The notes under the pieces were generated by a model, which was not told the DNA's origin, searched no databases, and saw only the letters and a list, made by a program, of their open reading frames with translations. From Limnohabitans sp. Rim8 (lineage in GTDB: Bacteria; Pseudomonadota; Gammaproteobacteria; Burkholderiales; Burkholderiaceae_C), in contig NZ_CAMDLM010000029.1 in the NCBI RefSeq assembly GCF_945901735.1, forward strand, positions 1 through 51,223: a stretch of 51,223 nt of DNA, written 5' to 3'. The translations under genes were made by a program, and so were the position numbers. Below, one piece after another: positions 1-8,398 of the stretch (position 1 is the stretch's first letter; each line of letters opens with the position of its first letter).

Positions 1-1
1 G

Positions 2-541
2 GAAACCTTCATGGCCGCGCCCTTCAACCCACCTGCAGACGGCATCGCGCTGGACGGCCTGACCCGAGGCTGGGCCCACATCGAGCGTGCCACGCGCAAC
101 GGCCAAGACCGTGATGCCCGCCTGAACATGATGAGCGCCAGCATGCAAGGCGCCATGGCATTCCAGAAAGGCCTCGGTTGTGTGCACTCGCTCAGCCACA
201 GTTTGGGCGGCGTGAATCCACGCCTGCACCATGGCACTTTGAACGCCATGTTTTTGCCTGCGGTGGTGAAGTTCAACGCCGCGGCTGAAAGCGTGCAAAA
301 AGAAAACCGCCTCAACCGCATGGCCCAGGCCATGGGCTTGCACAGCGGCTCGGACATCCCCGACGCCATCCGGGACATGTGCGCCCGCTTGGGCCTGCCG
401 GCAGGGCTGGGCGCGATGGGTGTGACCGAAAGTCTGTTTGACGCCGTGATCACCGGCGCGCTGGCCGATCATTGCCACAAAACCAACCCCCGCATCGCCT
501 CGGCCGATGAATACCGCGACATGTTGCTGACCAGCCTTTAA
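2..541 (+). CDS. iron-containing alcohol dehydrogenase, C-terminal part (5' end outside window)
   Basis: The reading frame is open from the left edge, so the gene starts outside the window; the ATG at 11 is internal. The visible 179 residues match the C-terminal helical domain of group III (Fe-dependent) alcohol dehydrogenases. The histidine-rich stretch VHSLSHSLGG followed by HHGTLNAMFLP carries the metal-binding histidines of the family, with the usual NA-LP turn after the last one. Enzymes of this family oxidise alcohols or reduce aldehydes or maleylacetate with NAD(P); the missing Rossmann half prevents a substrate call. REP palindromes follow directly after the stop codon. The family call is firm, the specificity open. 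Confidence 0.85.
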   Translation, partial: ETFMAAPFNPPADGIALDGLTRGWAHIERATRNGQDRDARLNMMSASMQGAMAFQKGLGCVHSLSHSLGGVNPRLHHGTLNAMFLPAVVKFNAAAESVQKENRLNRMAQAMGLHSGSDIPDAIRDMCARLGLPAGLGAMGVTESLFDAVITGALADHCHKTNPRIASADEYRDMLLTSL

Positions 542-549
542 GTCAGCCC

Positions 550-665
550 TGTAGGAGCGGTCTCTGACCGCGAGTGGGTCCACTGGCTCATCTTTCGCGG
601 TCGGAGACCGCTCCCACAAATAAACGCCCATCGGCTTGCCTGTAGGAGCGGTCTCCGACCGCGAA
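550..665. repeat. REP palindromes, three copies
   Basis: Three copies of a ~25-base element, consensus TGTAGGAGCGGTCTCCGACC followed by GCGAA, lie at 550-573 (plus), 594-619 (minus) and 641-665 (plus). Each contains the inverted core GAGCGGTC/GACCGC. The first two face each other and form a large hairpin (BIME-like arrangement). The third abuts the stop codon of the transposase gene at 669. Further copies lie at 1243-1269 and 21901-21992. These are extragenic palindromes of the kind mobilised by the neighbouring RAYT enzyme. Confidence 0.85.
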
Positions 666-668
666 GCA

Positions 669-1112
669 TTAGACCCAAATGGCATCCCAATGCGGGTATT
701 GCCCCGTTTTGACCACCAAACCTGCCCTCACGGGATTGGACACCACATAGCGGGCCACTGACGGCAAGTCTTCCTCTTGACGGATGGCATGGTCATGAAA
801 ACCGTTTTGCCAAATGGATCTGCCGATGCGCAATGCGCTCAATGTTTTGACGTTGCGCATGCACACCGAAAGAGTCACTTGTGGGCCCAGCTGCATCAGC
901 CAATGCAAGTGATCGGGCATCACCACAAAAGCCAGGGTCTTGGCGTGCTCAAGCCTTTGCTGATCGCGCAACACGCCAATCAATGTTCGGGCGTTAGGGA
1001 AATCATCAAACACCGGCACCCTGTTTTGGGTCACGGTGGTCAAAATGTAAATTTGGCCCGATTGCGAATGTCGCCCTGAACGCAGCCTGTGGGCATGCGC
1101 TTGTGAGTTCAT
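669..1112 (-). CDS. REP-associated tyrosine transposase (RAYT, Y1_Tnp)
   Basis: This 147-residue protein belongs to the IS200/IS605-like Y1 transposase superfamily, RAYT branch, single-strand endonucleases thought to move or maintain REP palindromes. It has the HUH metal-binding motif as PDHLHWLM (His68, His70) and the C-terminal block YVVSNPVRAGL with the likely catalytic tyrosine. A longer frame reaches 1274, but I chose the ATG at 1112 because GGGAGGG lies seven bases upstream and the protein then begins where RAYTs usually do. Copies of one REP family sit on both sides (641-665 and 1243-1269), the classic arrangement. It is slightly short for the family but no catalytic block is missing. 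Confidence 0.88.
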   Translation of the reverse strand: MNSQAHAHRLRSGRHSQSGQIYILTTVTQNRVPVFDDFPNARTLIGVLRDQQRLEHAKTLAFVVMPDHLHWLMQLGPQVTLSVCMRNVKTLSALRIGRSIWQNGFHDHAIRQEEDLPSVARYVVSNPVRAGLVVKTGQYPHWDAIWV

Positions 1113-1242
1113 TTTTACCCTCCCTGAGCAAAAATTGTGGCACAGCAGCTTATCTTTGAGCAATAAAGAATCCTCTATTTCACACTCAGAGGCTTCGTGA
1201 ACGAGTGTTGGCCCAGACGGCATCTCGTCTGGATTTGGTGAC

Positions 1243-1269
1243 TTTCGCGGTCGGAGACCGCTCCTACAA
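1243..1269 (-). repeat. REP palindrome
   Basis: A minus-orientation copy of the element at 550-665: TTTCGCGGTCGGAGACCGCT followed by CCTACAA. It lies upstream of the transposase start, so the enzyme gene is bracketed by its presumed substrate. Confidence 0.8.
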
Positions 1270-1360
1270 ATCAAACGCCCATTGGCCCATACCCATCAAA
1301 CGCCCATCGGCCCATACAAAACACTCATCGGTCCATACCCATCAAACGGCCATCGGCTCC
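1270..1360. repeat. ~25-base imperfect tandem repeat
   Basis: About 3.6 copies of a unit close to ATCAAACGCCCATCGGCCCA plus TACCC run from 1270 to 1360, with the third copy shortened. A further related piece, AAACGCCCATCGGC, lies at 623-636 between two REP copies. The tract abuts the REP at 1243-1269. Reading frames across it are products of the repeat. No function is apparent. Confidence 0.65.
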
Positions 1361-1390
1361 TTCAGAGGCATCCGAACGGCCAAGCGGATT

Positions 1391-1777
1391 TCATGGGGTG
1401 GGCAAGCTTTTGCGTTGCCTTCGCGCCTTCGCTTTTTCAATGGCTTTGGCCTTGGCCAAATGCCCCCGCAAAGCCGCACCCCAGGCCGACTTGGCCCAGT
1501 GAACGGCCTCTTCTGGGGCATCAAAAACCGCATCCGGCGCAGCCCAATACGACAGCGCCACGACCTTGCCCTTCATGGCGTAAGTGAAGGGTGCCAGGCC
1601 CAATGCCTCAAACTCTGGGCGGTTGACTTCATCGGCCTTGAGGTACAGCCGCTGGTCCATCACGATGGCGAACATCAGGCCCTCGTGGTACAGACCATGC
1701 CCGCCAAACATGCGGCGGGCCGATACGGGGGCCCAATCTTCCAGCAGCTCTTGCACAAAGGGAATGAAATCGCTCAT
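1391..1777 (-). CDS. TfoX N-terminal-domain protein
   Basis: The 128-residue protein carries a TfoX_N domain: the N-terminal ARRMFGGHGLY motif, followed by the alternating strands of the fold (FAIVMDQRLYLKAD, ALSYWAAPDAVF). In TfoX/Sxy the domain helps switch on competence genes with CRP; stand-alone TfoX_N proteins are common in proteobacteria and mostly uncharacterised. The C-terminus from about residue 105 is a Lys/Arg/Ala-rich tail (AKAKAIEKAKARRQRK), probably an exposed helix. The gene begins 14 bases after the trhO stop, so the two are likely co-transcribed. No TfoX_C domain is present, so a competence role is not supported. Confidence 0.8.
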   Translation of the reverse strand: MSDFIPFVQELLEDWAPVSARRMFGGHGLYHEGLMFAIVMDQRLYLKADEVNRPEFEALGLAPFTYAMKGKVVALSYWAAPDAVFDAPEEAVHWAKSAWGAALRGHLAKAKAIEKAKARRQRKSLPTP

Positions 1778-1791
1778 GAGCGGAATCGGTT

Positions 1792-2745
1792 TCAGGGCGC
1801 GTCGTGGCTGGGCATCTTGGCCCCCACATGCAACTCGCCCCGCGCTTCGGCCAGCTCGACCTGGCGCTGACGCTCAGCCAGTTTTTCCTTTTGTTCGGGC
1901 GTGCGCTGGTCATGACAATAGGCGCAGCTGACGCCCAACACGTAATGCGGTGACTGCTTGTCTTGCTCACTCAGCGGCCAGCGGCACGAGCGGCACAGCT
2001 CGTGGTGGCCCAACCCCAAGCCGTGGCCCACGCTCACGCGCTCGTCGAACACAAAGCATTCGCCTTCCCAAGTGCTTTGCTCAGGCGGGATTTCTTCCAA
2101 GTACTTGAGGATGCCGCCTTCGAGGTGATACACCTCGTCAAAACCGCGCATTTTCATGAGCGCAGTGGATTTTTCGCAGCGGATACCACCGGTGCAGAAC
2201 ATGGCCACTTTGGTCTTTTTGGCGGCTTCGCCTTGCAGGTTTTCCTGAGCGTCCAGCCAAGCGGGCAGCTGCACAAAGTTTTTGATGTTCGGGTTGACCG
2301 CGCCCTTGAAGCTGCCAATGGCCACTTCGTAGTCGTTGCGCGTGTCGATGACCACCACCTCCGGGTCGGCCAGCAAGGCGTTCCAGTCGGCCGGTTTGAC
2401 GTATTGACCCACCGTTTTGTTCGGGTCCAGCTCGGGCACGCGCAAAGTGACGATCTCTTTTTTGAGCTTGACCTTCATGCGGGTGAAGGGCGGCTTGGGG
2501 CTCCACGATTCCTTGTGCGGCAGGCTGGTCAGTCGCGGATCGGCGTGTAAAAAGGCCAGCACCGACCTGACCCCGATTTCCGGGCCAGCAATCGTGCCGT
2601 TGATGCCCTCCTGCGCCAGCAGCAGCGTGCCCTTGACGTCGTGGGTCTCGCAACAGGCTTGCAAAGGCGCCTGCAAATCGACGAAGTCGGGCAGTTCGAC
2701 GAATTTGTAGAGGGCGGCGGTGAGGAAAAGGGGTTCGGTCAACAT
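1792..2745 (-). CDS. trhO: tRNA uridine(34) hydroxylase, rhodanese family
   Basis: TrhO (YceA) hydroxylates uridine 34 of certain tRNAs to 5-hydroxyuridine, the O2-dependent route to wobble modification. The 317-residue protein has the family N-terminal ferredoxin-like domain ([20 protein letters not shown], residues ~32-51), then a rhodanese domain with [19 protein letters not shown] and the active loop [10 protein letters not shown] containing the catalytic cysteine. A C-terminal Cys cluster (CRSC, CAYC) resembles a small metal site, as in other members. The start at 2745 is preceded by GAGGA at a good distance. Length and motif order are as expected. Confidence 0.93.
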   Translation of the reverse strand: MLTEPLFLTAALYKFVELPDFVDLQAPLQACCETHDVKGTLLLAQEGINGTIAGPEIGVRSVLAFLHADPRLTSLPHKESWSPKPPFTRMKVKLKKEIVTLRVPELDPNKTVGQYVKPADWNALLADPEVVVIDTRNDYEVAIGSFKGAVNPNIKNFVQLPAWLDAQENLQGEAAKKTKVAMFCTGGIRCEKSTALMKMRGFDEVYHLEGGILKYLEEIPPEQSTWEGECFVFDERVSVGHGLGLGHHELCRSCRWPLSEQDKQSPHYVLGVSCAYCHDQRTPEQKEKLAERQRQVELAEARGELHVGAKMPSHDAP

Positions 2746-2773
2746 GCCGTGATTATCCTCTTTGACATCAGGG

Positions 2774-3061
2774 TTATGTCGAATAAGTGGTCAAAACCAC
2801 ATCAGCAGCCTCTTGGCGCAGAGGAATCAGGGCTTGGTAGGCGGCAGAACCATGCCAAGCCTGCGCATCGTCCGCGGAAGGAAAACGGATCACCACAATG
2901 TCAGGGTGTGGGTTAACGCCCGAAAACGTTTGAACCTGTTGTCCTCGAAACACGAGTTCTCCGCCAAAAGGCTGTACCGTGGCCAGAACTTGTCCTCGGT
3001 ATTGGGCCCATTTTTCTGAATTTTTAACCATCATTTGACCCACGACATAGGCTTCAGGCAT
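2774..3061 (-). CDS. DUF1330 family protein
   Basis: The 95-residue protein is a single alpha/beta-barrel (dimeric ferredoxin-like) domain of the DUF1330 type: [18 protein letters not shown] at the start, the central GGELVFRG strand, and the characteristic [15 protein letters not shown] followed by YQALIPLR. Family members are small cytosolic proteins with no settled reaction. It starts nine bases after the stop of the patatin-like gene, so the two are probably one transcript. Confidence 0.82.
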   Translation of the reverse strand: MPEAYVVGQMMVKNSEKWAQYRGQVLATVQPFGGELVFRGQQVQTFSGVNPHPDIVVIRFPSADDAQAWHGSAAYQALIPLRQEAADVVLTTYST

Positions 3062-3070
3062 AGGACTTCC

Positions 3071-4156
3071 TCACAAGGGTTGAACATGCAACAAACGGGG
3101 GGTTTGCAACCACGCCCCAAATTCATCCGCCAATTGCTGGCTGGCTCGGGCCGCCGCAGTCCACACCTTCACCCGGCCCGCCAAATCGCGGTCATAGGTC
3201 ATGAAATCCTTTCGGTCGGGCAATTTCCCGTTCGGCAGGGTTTTGACCCACTCGGGGTTGGGGGCCAAGACGATGGTGTCGTCCAGAAAAGGCGTTGCGC
3301 CGTGTCGCCACTTGAGCGCTTTGTCCAGCCAACCGGGCACGACGTTTTGCTGAAAATGCGGGTACAGCACGATGGACCGATCAGGCCCCTTGATTGGCGA
3401 GGTCCAGTTCAGATGCAAGTGGTAATCGGTGATGCCACCATCCCAATACGCACCATCCGGTGCCCCAGGGATGTCGTGCACGGCTTTCAGGGCGAACGGG
3501 ATCGAGCAGCTCGCCTGCAGCGCTGGCATGAAGTTGCCTTCAGTCAGGCCGACTGCGCGGGTTCGAAAGTCTTGCGCGTCAAAAGGTAAGCTTGCGCCCT
3601 GCCCTGAAAAAACCACCCGCTCCAGCCAGCCACCCAGGGCGCGGCGGCTCAAGGCGTTGCTCAAAAAAGCCCCGGCGTAGCCCAGCGGTGTGCCCAGCGG
3701 GTGTTCGCGCTGCAAAATGTGCCGCCCTCGCGAGGTGACAATGTGCAGTTTGTAGCGCGGATGGCTCAGCGCCTCAGCGATGCGGCCGCCGTAGAACGCT
3801 TGCAAGCTATGACCAAACGCCTCGCTCACCTGCCTAGCACTCACACGCTTTTGGCCCGGCAGCGGTTCGTATTGCTGGTGGATGTAGTCGTGCTCCAACC
3901 GTTCAAACGCCGAAACCGAATCATTCAAGCAAGCCGTGGCCATGCGCCACGCGCCAATCGATGCCCCCACCAGGTCCACGGCTTGGCTGCTTTGCGCCAG
4001 CCACTCGCCAAAGATGAAGCGGTCCAGAGGACCCAGAATCAGTCCTTTGGGGCCGCCCGCCGCACCCGGAATAACGCCAATGTGCTCAGGCCGCAATCCG
4101 TGTTCACGGATGTGGGCCAGGGCCTTGGGGCCTGCGTGGATGTGGAGGGCTTGCAT
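3071..4156 (-). CDS. patatin-like phospholipase family protein
   Basis: A 361-residue serine hydrolase of the patatin fold. Visible elements are a glycine-rich oxyanion-hole segment (PGAAGGPKGLIL, residues ~29-40), the nucleophile elbow GASIGAW (GxSxG, ~64-70) and the DGG of the Ser-Asp dyad in YWDGGITDYH (~residue 245). Patatin-like enzymes release fatty acids from phospholipids or other acyl esters; no signal peptide is apparent, so this is likely cytosolic or peripheral. It lies five bases downstream of tex and nine upstream of the DUF1330 gene. Natural substrate unknown. Confidence 0.8.
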   Translation of the reverse strand: MQALHIHAGPKALAHIREHGLRPEHIGVIPGAAGGPKGLILGPLDRFIFGEWLAQSSQAVDLVGASIGAWRMATACLNDSVSAFERLEHDYIHQQYEPLPGQKRVSARQVSEAFGHSLQAFYGGRIAEALSHPRYKLHIVTSRGRHILQREHPLGTPLGYAGAFLSNALSRRALGGWLERVVFSGQGASLPFDAQDFRTRAVGLTEGNFMPALQASCSIPFALKAVHDIPGAPDGAYWDGGITDYHLHLNWTSPIKGPDRSIVLYPHFQQNVVPGWLDKALKWRHGATPFLDDTIVLAPNPEWVKTLPNGKLPDRKDFMTYDRDLAGRVKVWTAAARASQQLADEFGAWLQTPRLLHVQPL

Positions 4157-4161
4157 GGGGC

Positions 4162-6528
4162 TTATTTCTTCAACCCTTGCAGTTTGGCAAAGGCACTGGC
4201 CATGGCCGAACCTGCCGCGGCGGGTGGCGAGGTGTATACCCCAACCGATCCTCCGCCACGCTGGCGGTTGTCCCGCCCGGCCCCTTCAAATTTATTGTCT
4301 CTGGGACCATCGCGTCTGGCGGGAGCGGCATCGAGCTTCATGGTCAAGCTGATGCGCTTGCGGGACACGTCGACCTCCAGCACTTTCACCTTGACGATGT
4401 CGCCGGTCTTGACCACTTCTCGGGCGTCGGTGACAAATTTGTTGGCCAGCTGGCTCACATGGACCAAGCCATCCTGGTGCACGCCCAGGTCAATGAACGC
4501 GCCGAACTGCGCCACGTTGCTCACGGTGCCCTCCAGCGTCATGCCTTCTTTCAGGTCCTTGATGTCTTCCACGCCATCGGCCAGGCGGGCGACCTTGAAG
4601 TCGGGTCGCGGGTCGCGGCCGGGTTTTTCCAGCTCGCCCAGAATGTCCTTGATGGTGATCGCGCCAAATTTGTCGCTGGCAAACAGCTCGGGGCGAAGGG
4701 TTTTGAGCACATCGCTGCGGCCCATGATCTCCTGGATTGGCTTGGCGATTTTGACAATGATCTGCTCCACCACCGGGTAGGTTTCAGGGTGAACGCCCGT
4801 CATGTCGAGTGGGTTGTCGCCACCCCGAATGCGCAAAAAGCCTGCGCTTTGTTCGAAGGTCTTGGCTCCGAGGCCTGTGACTTTCAGCAAGTCTTGCCGG
4901 GTCTTGAACACGCCGTTGGCATCGCGCCAGCGCACTACGGCCTTGGCCACGCTGCCCGACAAGCCCGACACGCGGGTGAGCAATGGGACGCTGGCCGTAT
5001 TCAGGTCCACGCCCACCGAGTTCACGCAGTCTTCGACCACCGCGTCCAGGGTTTTGGCCAGCTCGCTCTGGTTCACGTCGTGCTGGTACTGACCCACGCC
5101 AATCGCTTTGGGGTCGATCTTGACGAGCTCTGACAGCGGGTCTTGCAGGCGGCGGGCAATGCTGGCGGCGCCGCGCAGGCTCACGTCCACATCGGGCATT
5201 TCTTGTGAGGCAAATTCACTGGCCGAGTACACCGAAGCGCCCGCTTCGCTGACCACGACTTTCTGAATCTCCACGCCGTCGCGCAGCTTGGCCAGTTGTT
5301 TGATGAGGTCACCGGCCAATTTATCGGTCTCGCGGCTGGCGGTGCCGTTGCCAATGGCGATCAGGTTGACGTTGTGCTTTTCGCACAGCTTGGCCAGAGT
5401 AAAGAGCGAACCCTTCCAGTCCTTGCGCGGCTCATGCGGGTAGACGGTGGCGGTGTCGACCAGCTTGCCGGTGGCGTCCACCACGGCCACCTTCACGCCA
5501 GTGCGGATGCCCGGGTCCAGGCCCATGACCACGCGGGGGCCTGCAGGCGCGGCCAGCAGCAGGTCGCGCAGGTTGTCACTGAACACTTTGATGGCGACTT
5601 TTTCAGCGTCTTCACGCAGGCGGGTGAACAGGTCGCGCTCAGTTGACAGGCTGAGCTTGACGCGCCAAGTCCAGGCCACGCATTTGCGGATCAGGTCGTC
5701 CGAGGGGCGCGCCGCATGGCTCCAGCCCAGGTGCATCGCGATTTTCCCTTCGGCAATGCTGGGTTTGCCGGGTTCTGGCTCGACGGGAAGAACAAGCTTG
5801 GCGTCCAGCATTTCGAGGGCCCGGCCCCGGAACACGGCCAGCGCACGGTGGCTGGGCACGCGGCCAATCGGCTCGTCGTAATCAAAGTAATCGCGAAATT
5901 TGGCGACGTCGGCGTTGTTCTCGTCCTTGCCGCCGGCCAGCTTGCTTTTGAACAGGCCCTCGTTCCACAGCCATTCGCGCAGGGCCTGCACCAAAGACGC
6001 GTCTTCGGCCCAGCGCTCGCTCAGCAAATCGCGCACGCCGTCCAGCACGGCGGGCGTGGTCGTGAAGTCTGCCCCTTCAATGGCGCCGGGGGCCAGCACA
6101 AAGGCCTGCGCTTGGGCGTGCGGGTCCAGCGTGGGGTTGGCAAACAACAGGACTGCCAAAGGCTCCAGCCCGGCTTCGCGGGCGATCATGCCCTTGGTGC
6201 GGCGCTTGGGCTTGTAGGGCAAATACAGGTCTTCCAGCTCTTGTTTGGTGAGCGCAGCGTCGATGGCGGCCAGCAGCTCTGGCGTCATCTTGCCCTGCTC
6301 GCTGATGCTCTTGATCACGGCAGCACGGCGGTCTTCCAGTTCGCGCAGATAGCCCAGACGCGACTCCAGCTCACGCAACTGGATGTCGTCCAAGCCATCG
6401 GTCACTTCTTTGCGGTAACGGGCAATGAAAGGGACGGTGGCGCCACCGTCCAACAAGTCCACGGCGGTCTTGACCTGGTCAGGGCGGATGCGGATTTCTG
6501 CGGCCAGTTGGGCCAGGATTTTTTGCAT
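4162..6528 (-). CDS. tex: Tex family transcription accessory RNA-binding protein
   Basis: The 788-residue length and domain order are those of Tex: helical N-terminal region, a YqgF/RNase H-like domain (VVMGLDPGIRTGVKVAVVD, ~residue 335), helix-hairpin-helix repeats (LNTASVPLLTRVSGLS and VTGLGAKTFEQSAGFLRI), and a C-terminal S1 domain (VSNVAQFGAFIDLGVHQDG, LVHVSQLANKFV). Tex binds nucleic acid and associates with transcription complexes; it is widely conserved and affects expression of virulence or stress genes in several species. A low-complexity Arg/Gly tail (RRDGPRDNKFEG) follows the S1 domain. Start at the ATG at 6528. Confidence 0.95.
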   Translation of the reverse strand: MQKILAQLAAEIRIRPDQVKTAVDLLDGGATVPFIARYRKEVTDGLDDIQLRELESRLGYLRELEDRRAAVIKSISEQGKMTPELLAAIDAALTKQELEDLYLPYKPKRRTKGMIAREAGLEPLAVLLFANPTLDPHAQAQAFVLAPGAIEGADFTTTPAVLDGVRDLLSERWAEDASLVQALREWLWNEGLFKSKLAGGKDENNADVAKFRDYFDYDEPIGRVPSHRALAVFRGRALEMLDAKLVLPVEPEPGKPSIAEGKIAMHLGWSHAARPSDDLIRKCVAWTWRVKLSLSTERDLFTRLREDAEKVAIKVFSDNLRDLLLAAPAGPRVVMGLDPGIRTGVKVAVVDATGKLVDTATVYPHEPRKDWKGSLFTLAKLCEKHNVNLIAIGNGTASRETDKLAGDLIKQLAKLRDGVEIQKVVVSEAGASVYSASEFASQEMPDVDVSLRGAASIARRLQDPLSELVKIDPKAIGVGQYQHDVNQSELAKTLDAVVEDCVNSVGVDLNTASVPLLTRVSGLSGSVAKAVVRWRDANGVFKTRQDLLKVTGLGAKTFEQSAGFLRIRGGDNPLDMTGVHPETYPVVEQIIVKIAKPIQEIMGRSDVLKTLRPELFASDKFGAITIKDILGELEKPGRDPRPDFKVARLADGVEDIKDLKEGMTLEGTVSNVAQFGAFIDLGVHQDGLVHVSQLANKFVTDAREVVKTGDIVKVKVLEVDVSRKRISLTMKLDAAPARRDGPRDNKFEGAGRDNRQRGGGSVGVYTSPPAAAGSAMASAFAKLQGLKK

Positions 6529-6677
6529 GTCTCAGGTCACATCCAGATGGGAGAGCGGGCAAGTTTGCCACAAGCCATCCGTGATCCTGTTGGAAGGTGA
6601 CACCAAACTGTTAATTCTCAGTTTTCGTATTCATAAACCATCAAAAAATCAATTTAACAAATAAATTCGAAATTTAA

Positions 6678-6705
6678 TTGACACGAAATGATAAAATTGT
6701 AAAAT
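6678..6705 (+). promoter_or_regulatory. probable sigma-70 promoter of the HExxH lipoprotein gene
   Basis: TTGACA (6678-6683), a 16-base spacer and TAAAAT (6700-6705) sit about 40 bases before the start codon in a conspicuously AT-rich stretch (about 6600-6730), unlike the GC-rich surroundings. The downstream Shine-Dalgarno AAGGAGGT at 6733-6740 is a perfect match. Confidence 0.55.
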
Positions 6706-6745
6706 AAACGTAAATTCACAATGAAAGGAAATAAGGAGGTTCTTG

Positions 6746-7138
6746 ATGAATTTGCTGTTTAAAAACCTATGGTTGACGATGAAGCATTGGTTCAGTCTGG
6801 CATCCATCGGAGCAGTCCTGCTGATTTTGGCAGGTTGTCAGACGATGGGTGGCGGTGAGATCCCTGCGTCAGAGTTTGACAAATTCACGCCCAAGACCGT
6901 GGACAAGAGGATCATGAAAGAGGTGAATCTGCGCTGGGAAGTCCGCGAAGATGTGGTTCAGTACTGTGCCAAATCCATCGGCATGGGCCGCGAGCAGGCC
7001 TACATCACCCCTCCAGTGGCCTGCGCAGTTTGGCATGTAGCCACCAAGGAGTGCGTGATCATCACAGGCAAACAAACCTCTCATGTGGCTTTGGGCCATG
7101 AAGTGCGCCACTGTTTTGAAGGCCACTTCCACAAATAA
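6746..7138 (+). CDS. small lipoprotein with HExxH motif
   Basis: A 130-residue putative lipoprotein. An N-terminal hydrophobic segment ends in the lipobox LAGC with acylated Cys31, so it should be exported and membrane-anchored. Near the C-terminus is HEVRHCFEGHFHK: His118-Glu119-x2-His122 fits the zincin HExxH pattern, with His127 and His129 as possible third ligands, though the spacing differs from classic HExxHxxGxxH. Conserved-looking cysteines (CAKSIG, ACAVWH, ECVI) could form disulphides. ATG 6746 was chosen over TTG 6743 because the perfect AAGGAGGT ends five bases upstream. The protein is very small for a protease; it may be a metal-binding or inactive relative. Not a family I can name. 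Confidence 0.75.
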   Translation: MNLLFKNLWLTMKHWFSLASIGAVLLILAGCQTMGGGEIPASEFDKFTPKTVDKRIMKEVNLRWEVREDVVQYCAKSIGMGREQAYITPPVACAVWHVATKECVIITGKQTSHVALGHEVRHCFEGHFHK

Positions 7139-7188
7139 ATCCTGGAGACTGAGAGCTTGGGGTGCTCAGTGCTTTGGCTTGCTCTGGC

Positions 7189-7319
7189 TCAAGTGCTGCG
7201 CAAGGCTTGGCGAAGCCCTTCGCCCACCTCGGGTTTGGCCGCAAAGGGATCGGGCGGGTTGTGGCCCATCACGATCGCTTCCATGCGGCTTTGCACGTTG
7301 CCCAGCCCCAGTGGGTGGT
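7189..7319 (-). pseudogene. 3'-terminal fragment of an SDR gene (second copy of the tail of 19000-19902)
   Basis: On the minus strand this stretch encodes GNVQSRMEAIVMGHNPPDPF and then AAKPEVGEGLRQALRST and a stop at 7189. It is nearly identical to the C-terminus of the intact SDR at 19000-19902. By hand alignment 7200-7318 matches 19008-19126 at about 103 of 119 bases. Homology ends near 7320 at an in-frame stop, so the rest of the gene is missing. The two copies are in direct orientation and bracket about 11.7 kb. Confidence 0.8.
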
Positions 7320-7358
7320 TTTACTGTGCATGGCCCGCTGTCGGTGCTGGGCACAAAG

Positions 7359-8354
7359 TCAGCGCACGTTAACCCTTGCCCGGATGTAGCGTAAATTAAT
7401 AATCAATGCCCTGGCCGCAATTCGGTCCATGGCCGCGGGCCTGCCGGGCATAGCGTAGGGTGAGTTTTTGGGCATTGGCACCGACTCATGATGTGGATCA
7501 TCGGCTTCAATCATGGCATCACTGAGAGCAGCTTGGTGCTGGCGACATTCCTTGATGAGTGCGTCAATGGTCGCAGCGGCCAACCTTTGATGGCCACTGG
7601 TGAGCGCGGGAATCAGTACATCAAACTGGCGATTCAATCGGACCTGCATTTCTACGTTGACATGTTCATATTTCAGCCATGTTTGTGTGTGGGCTTGCAA
7701 ACTGCGGGCCAATTGCGCAGCGTTGTACGGATTGGGGATTGGAATGACGGGAGCCAGAACCGGAACCAAGACGTGATCACGACTTTGGATTTCTTGGATT
7801 TTGTTATTCCAAAATGGCGTCTCGGGCAAATGGTCCAGCCCCCAGGGCTCTTCGGTCGAACCGGTGAGCTTGGCTCTTGCCACGCCTGGCAATTCGGGCC
7901 TGAGCACCATGAAACCATCTTGTGAGCGACCTATGGCTATTCCATCCGGATCGCTGTCTTTGAGCCCCGGGGTCCAGACCAAACTGGTCTGGCCAACTTG
8001 CTCATCCACCCTGAGCGCGGCGGTCCAGCCCCTAGGGGCTTTGAGGATGCTTTTTTCAAAGTTGCGTTTGACTGCAAGTTGATCCCATTGCTGCTTATCT
8101 TCAATTTCGGGATCTTTGAATGCAGAGGCAGTCACTGGAGGGAGGTTTGGTACTTTGTAAATCAGTGGTATGCCCCAGATTCGGAATGAGTCCACCAGTT
8201 GTTTGGCGTCGCGCCGATTGGTCACCTTGTAGCGATAGACCCAAGTGCCCGACACTTGGCCACTGACGGTGCTTTGTATGGCTGGAGATACCGCATTTTG
8301 CTGAACGTAGGTTTTGCGGACCCATTGCAGCGTTTCCGGGTCTTGGTATTGCAA
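7359..8354 (-). CDS. hypothetical protein, probably lacking its native N-terminus
   Basis: A 331-residue soluble protein with no motif I recognise. It has a beta-rich first half (GTWVYRYKVTNRRDAKQLVD, IWGIPLIYKVPNLPP), a proline-rich segment VPVLAPVIPIPNPYN, and an alpha-helical C-terminal part rich in His/Gln (CRQHQAALSDAMIE). The frame is open upstream to a stop at 8460-8462, but the only start near its head is a TTG at 8354 without a ribosome site; the first internal ATG is far downstream. The residues before the TTG (NNAAKNTWLL) look like continuous protein, so the original start was probably lost where the frame meets the PIN-domain scrap at 8399-8521. It may be a pseudogene. Confidence 0.4.
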   Translation of the reverse strand: MQYQDPETLQWVRKTYVQQNAVSPAIQSTVSGQVSGTWVYRYKVTNRRDAKQLVDSFRIWGIPLIYKVPNLPPVTASAFKDPEIEDKQQWDQLAVKRNFEKSILKAPRGWTAALRVDEQVGQTSLVWTPGLKDSDPDGIAIGRSQDGFMVLRPELPGVARAKLTGSTEEPWGLDHLPETPFWNNKIQEIQSRDHVLVPVLAPVIPIPNPYNAAQLARSLQAHTQTWLKYEHVNVEMQVRLNRQFDVLIPALTSGHQRLAAATIDALIKECRQHQAALSDAMIEADDPHHESVPMPKNSPYAMPGRPAAMDRIAARALIINLRYIRARVNVR

Positions 8355-8398
8355 AAGCCAGGTGTTTTTGGCTGCATTGTTGACGCCGAGGGAAGTGC

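Noticed and set aside
669..1274. Longer version of the RAYT protein starting at 1274
   Set aside because: The added 54 residues translate REP DNA (SGLRPRKS) and lack a ribosome site; ATG 1112 has one.
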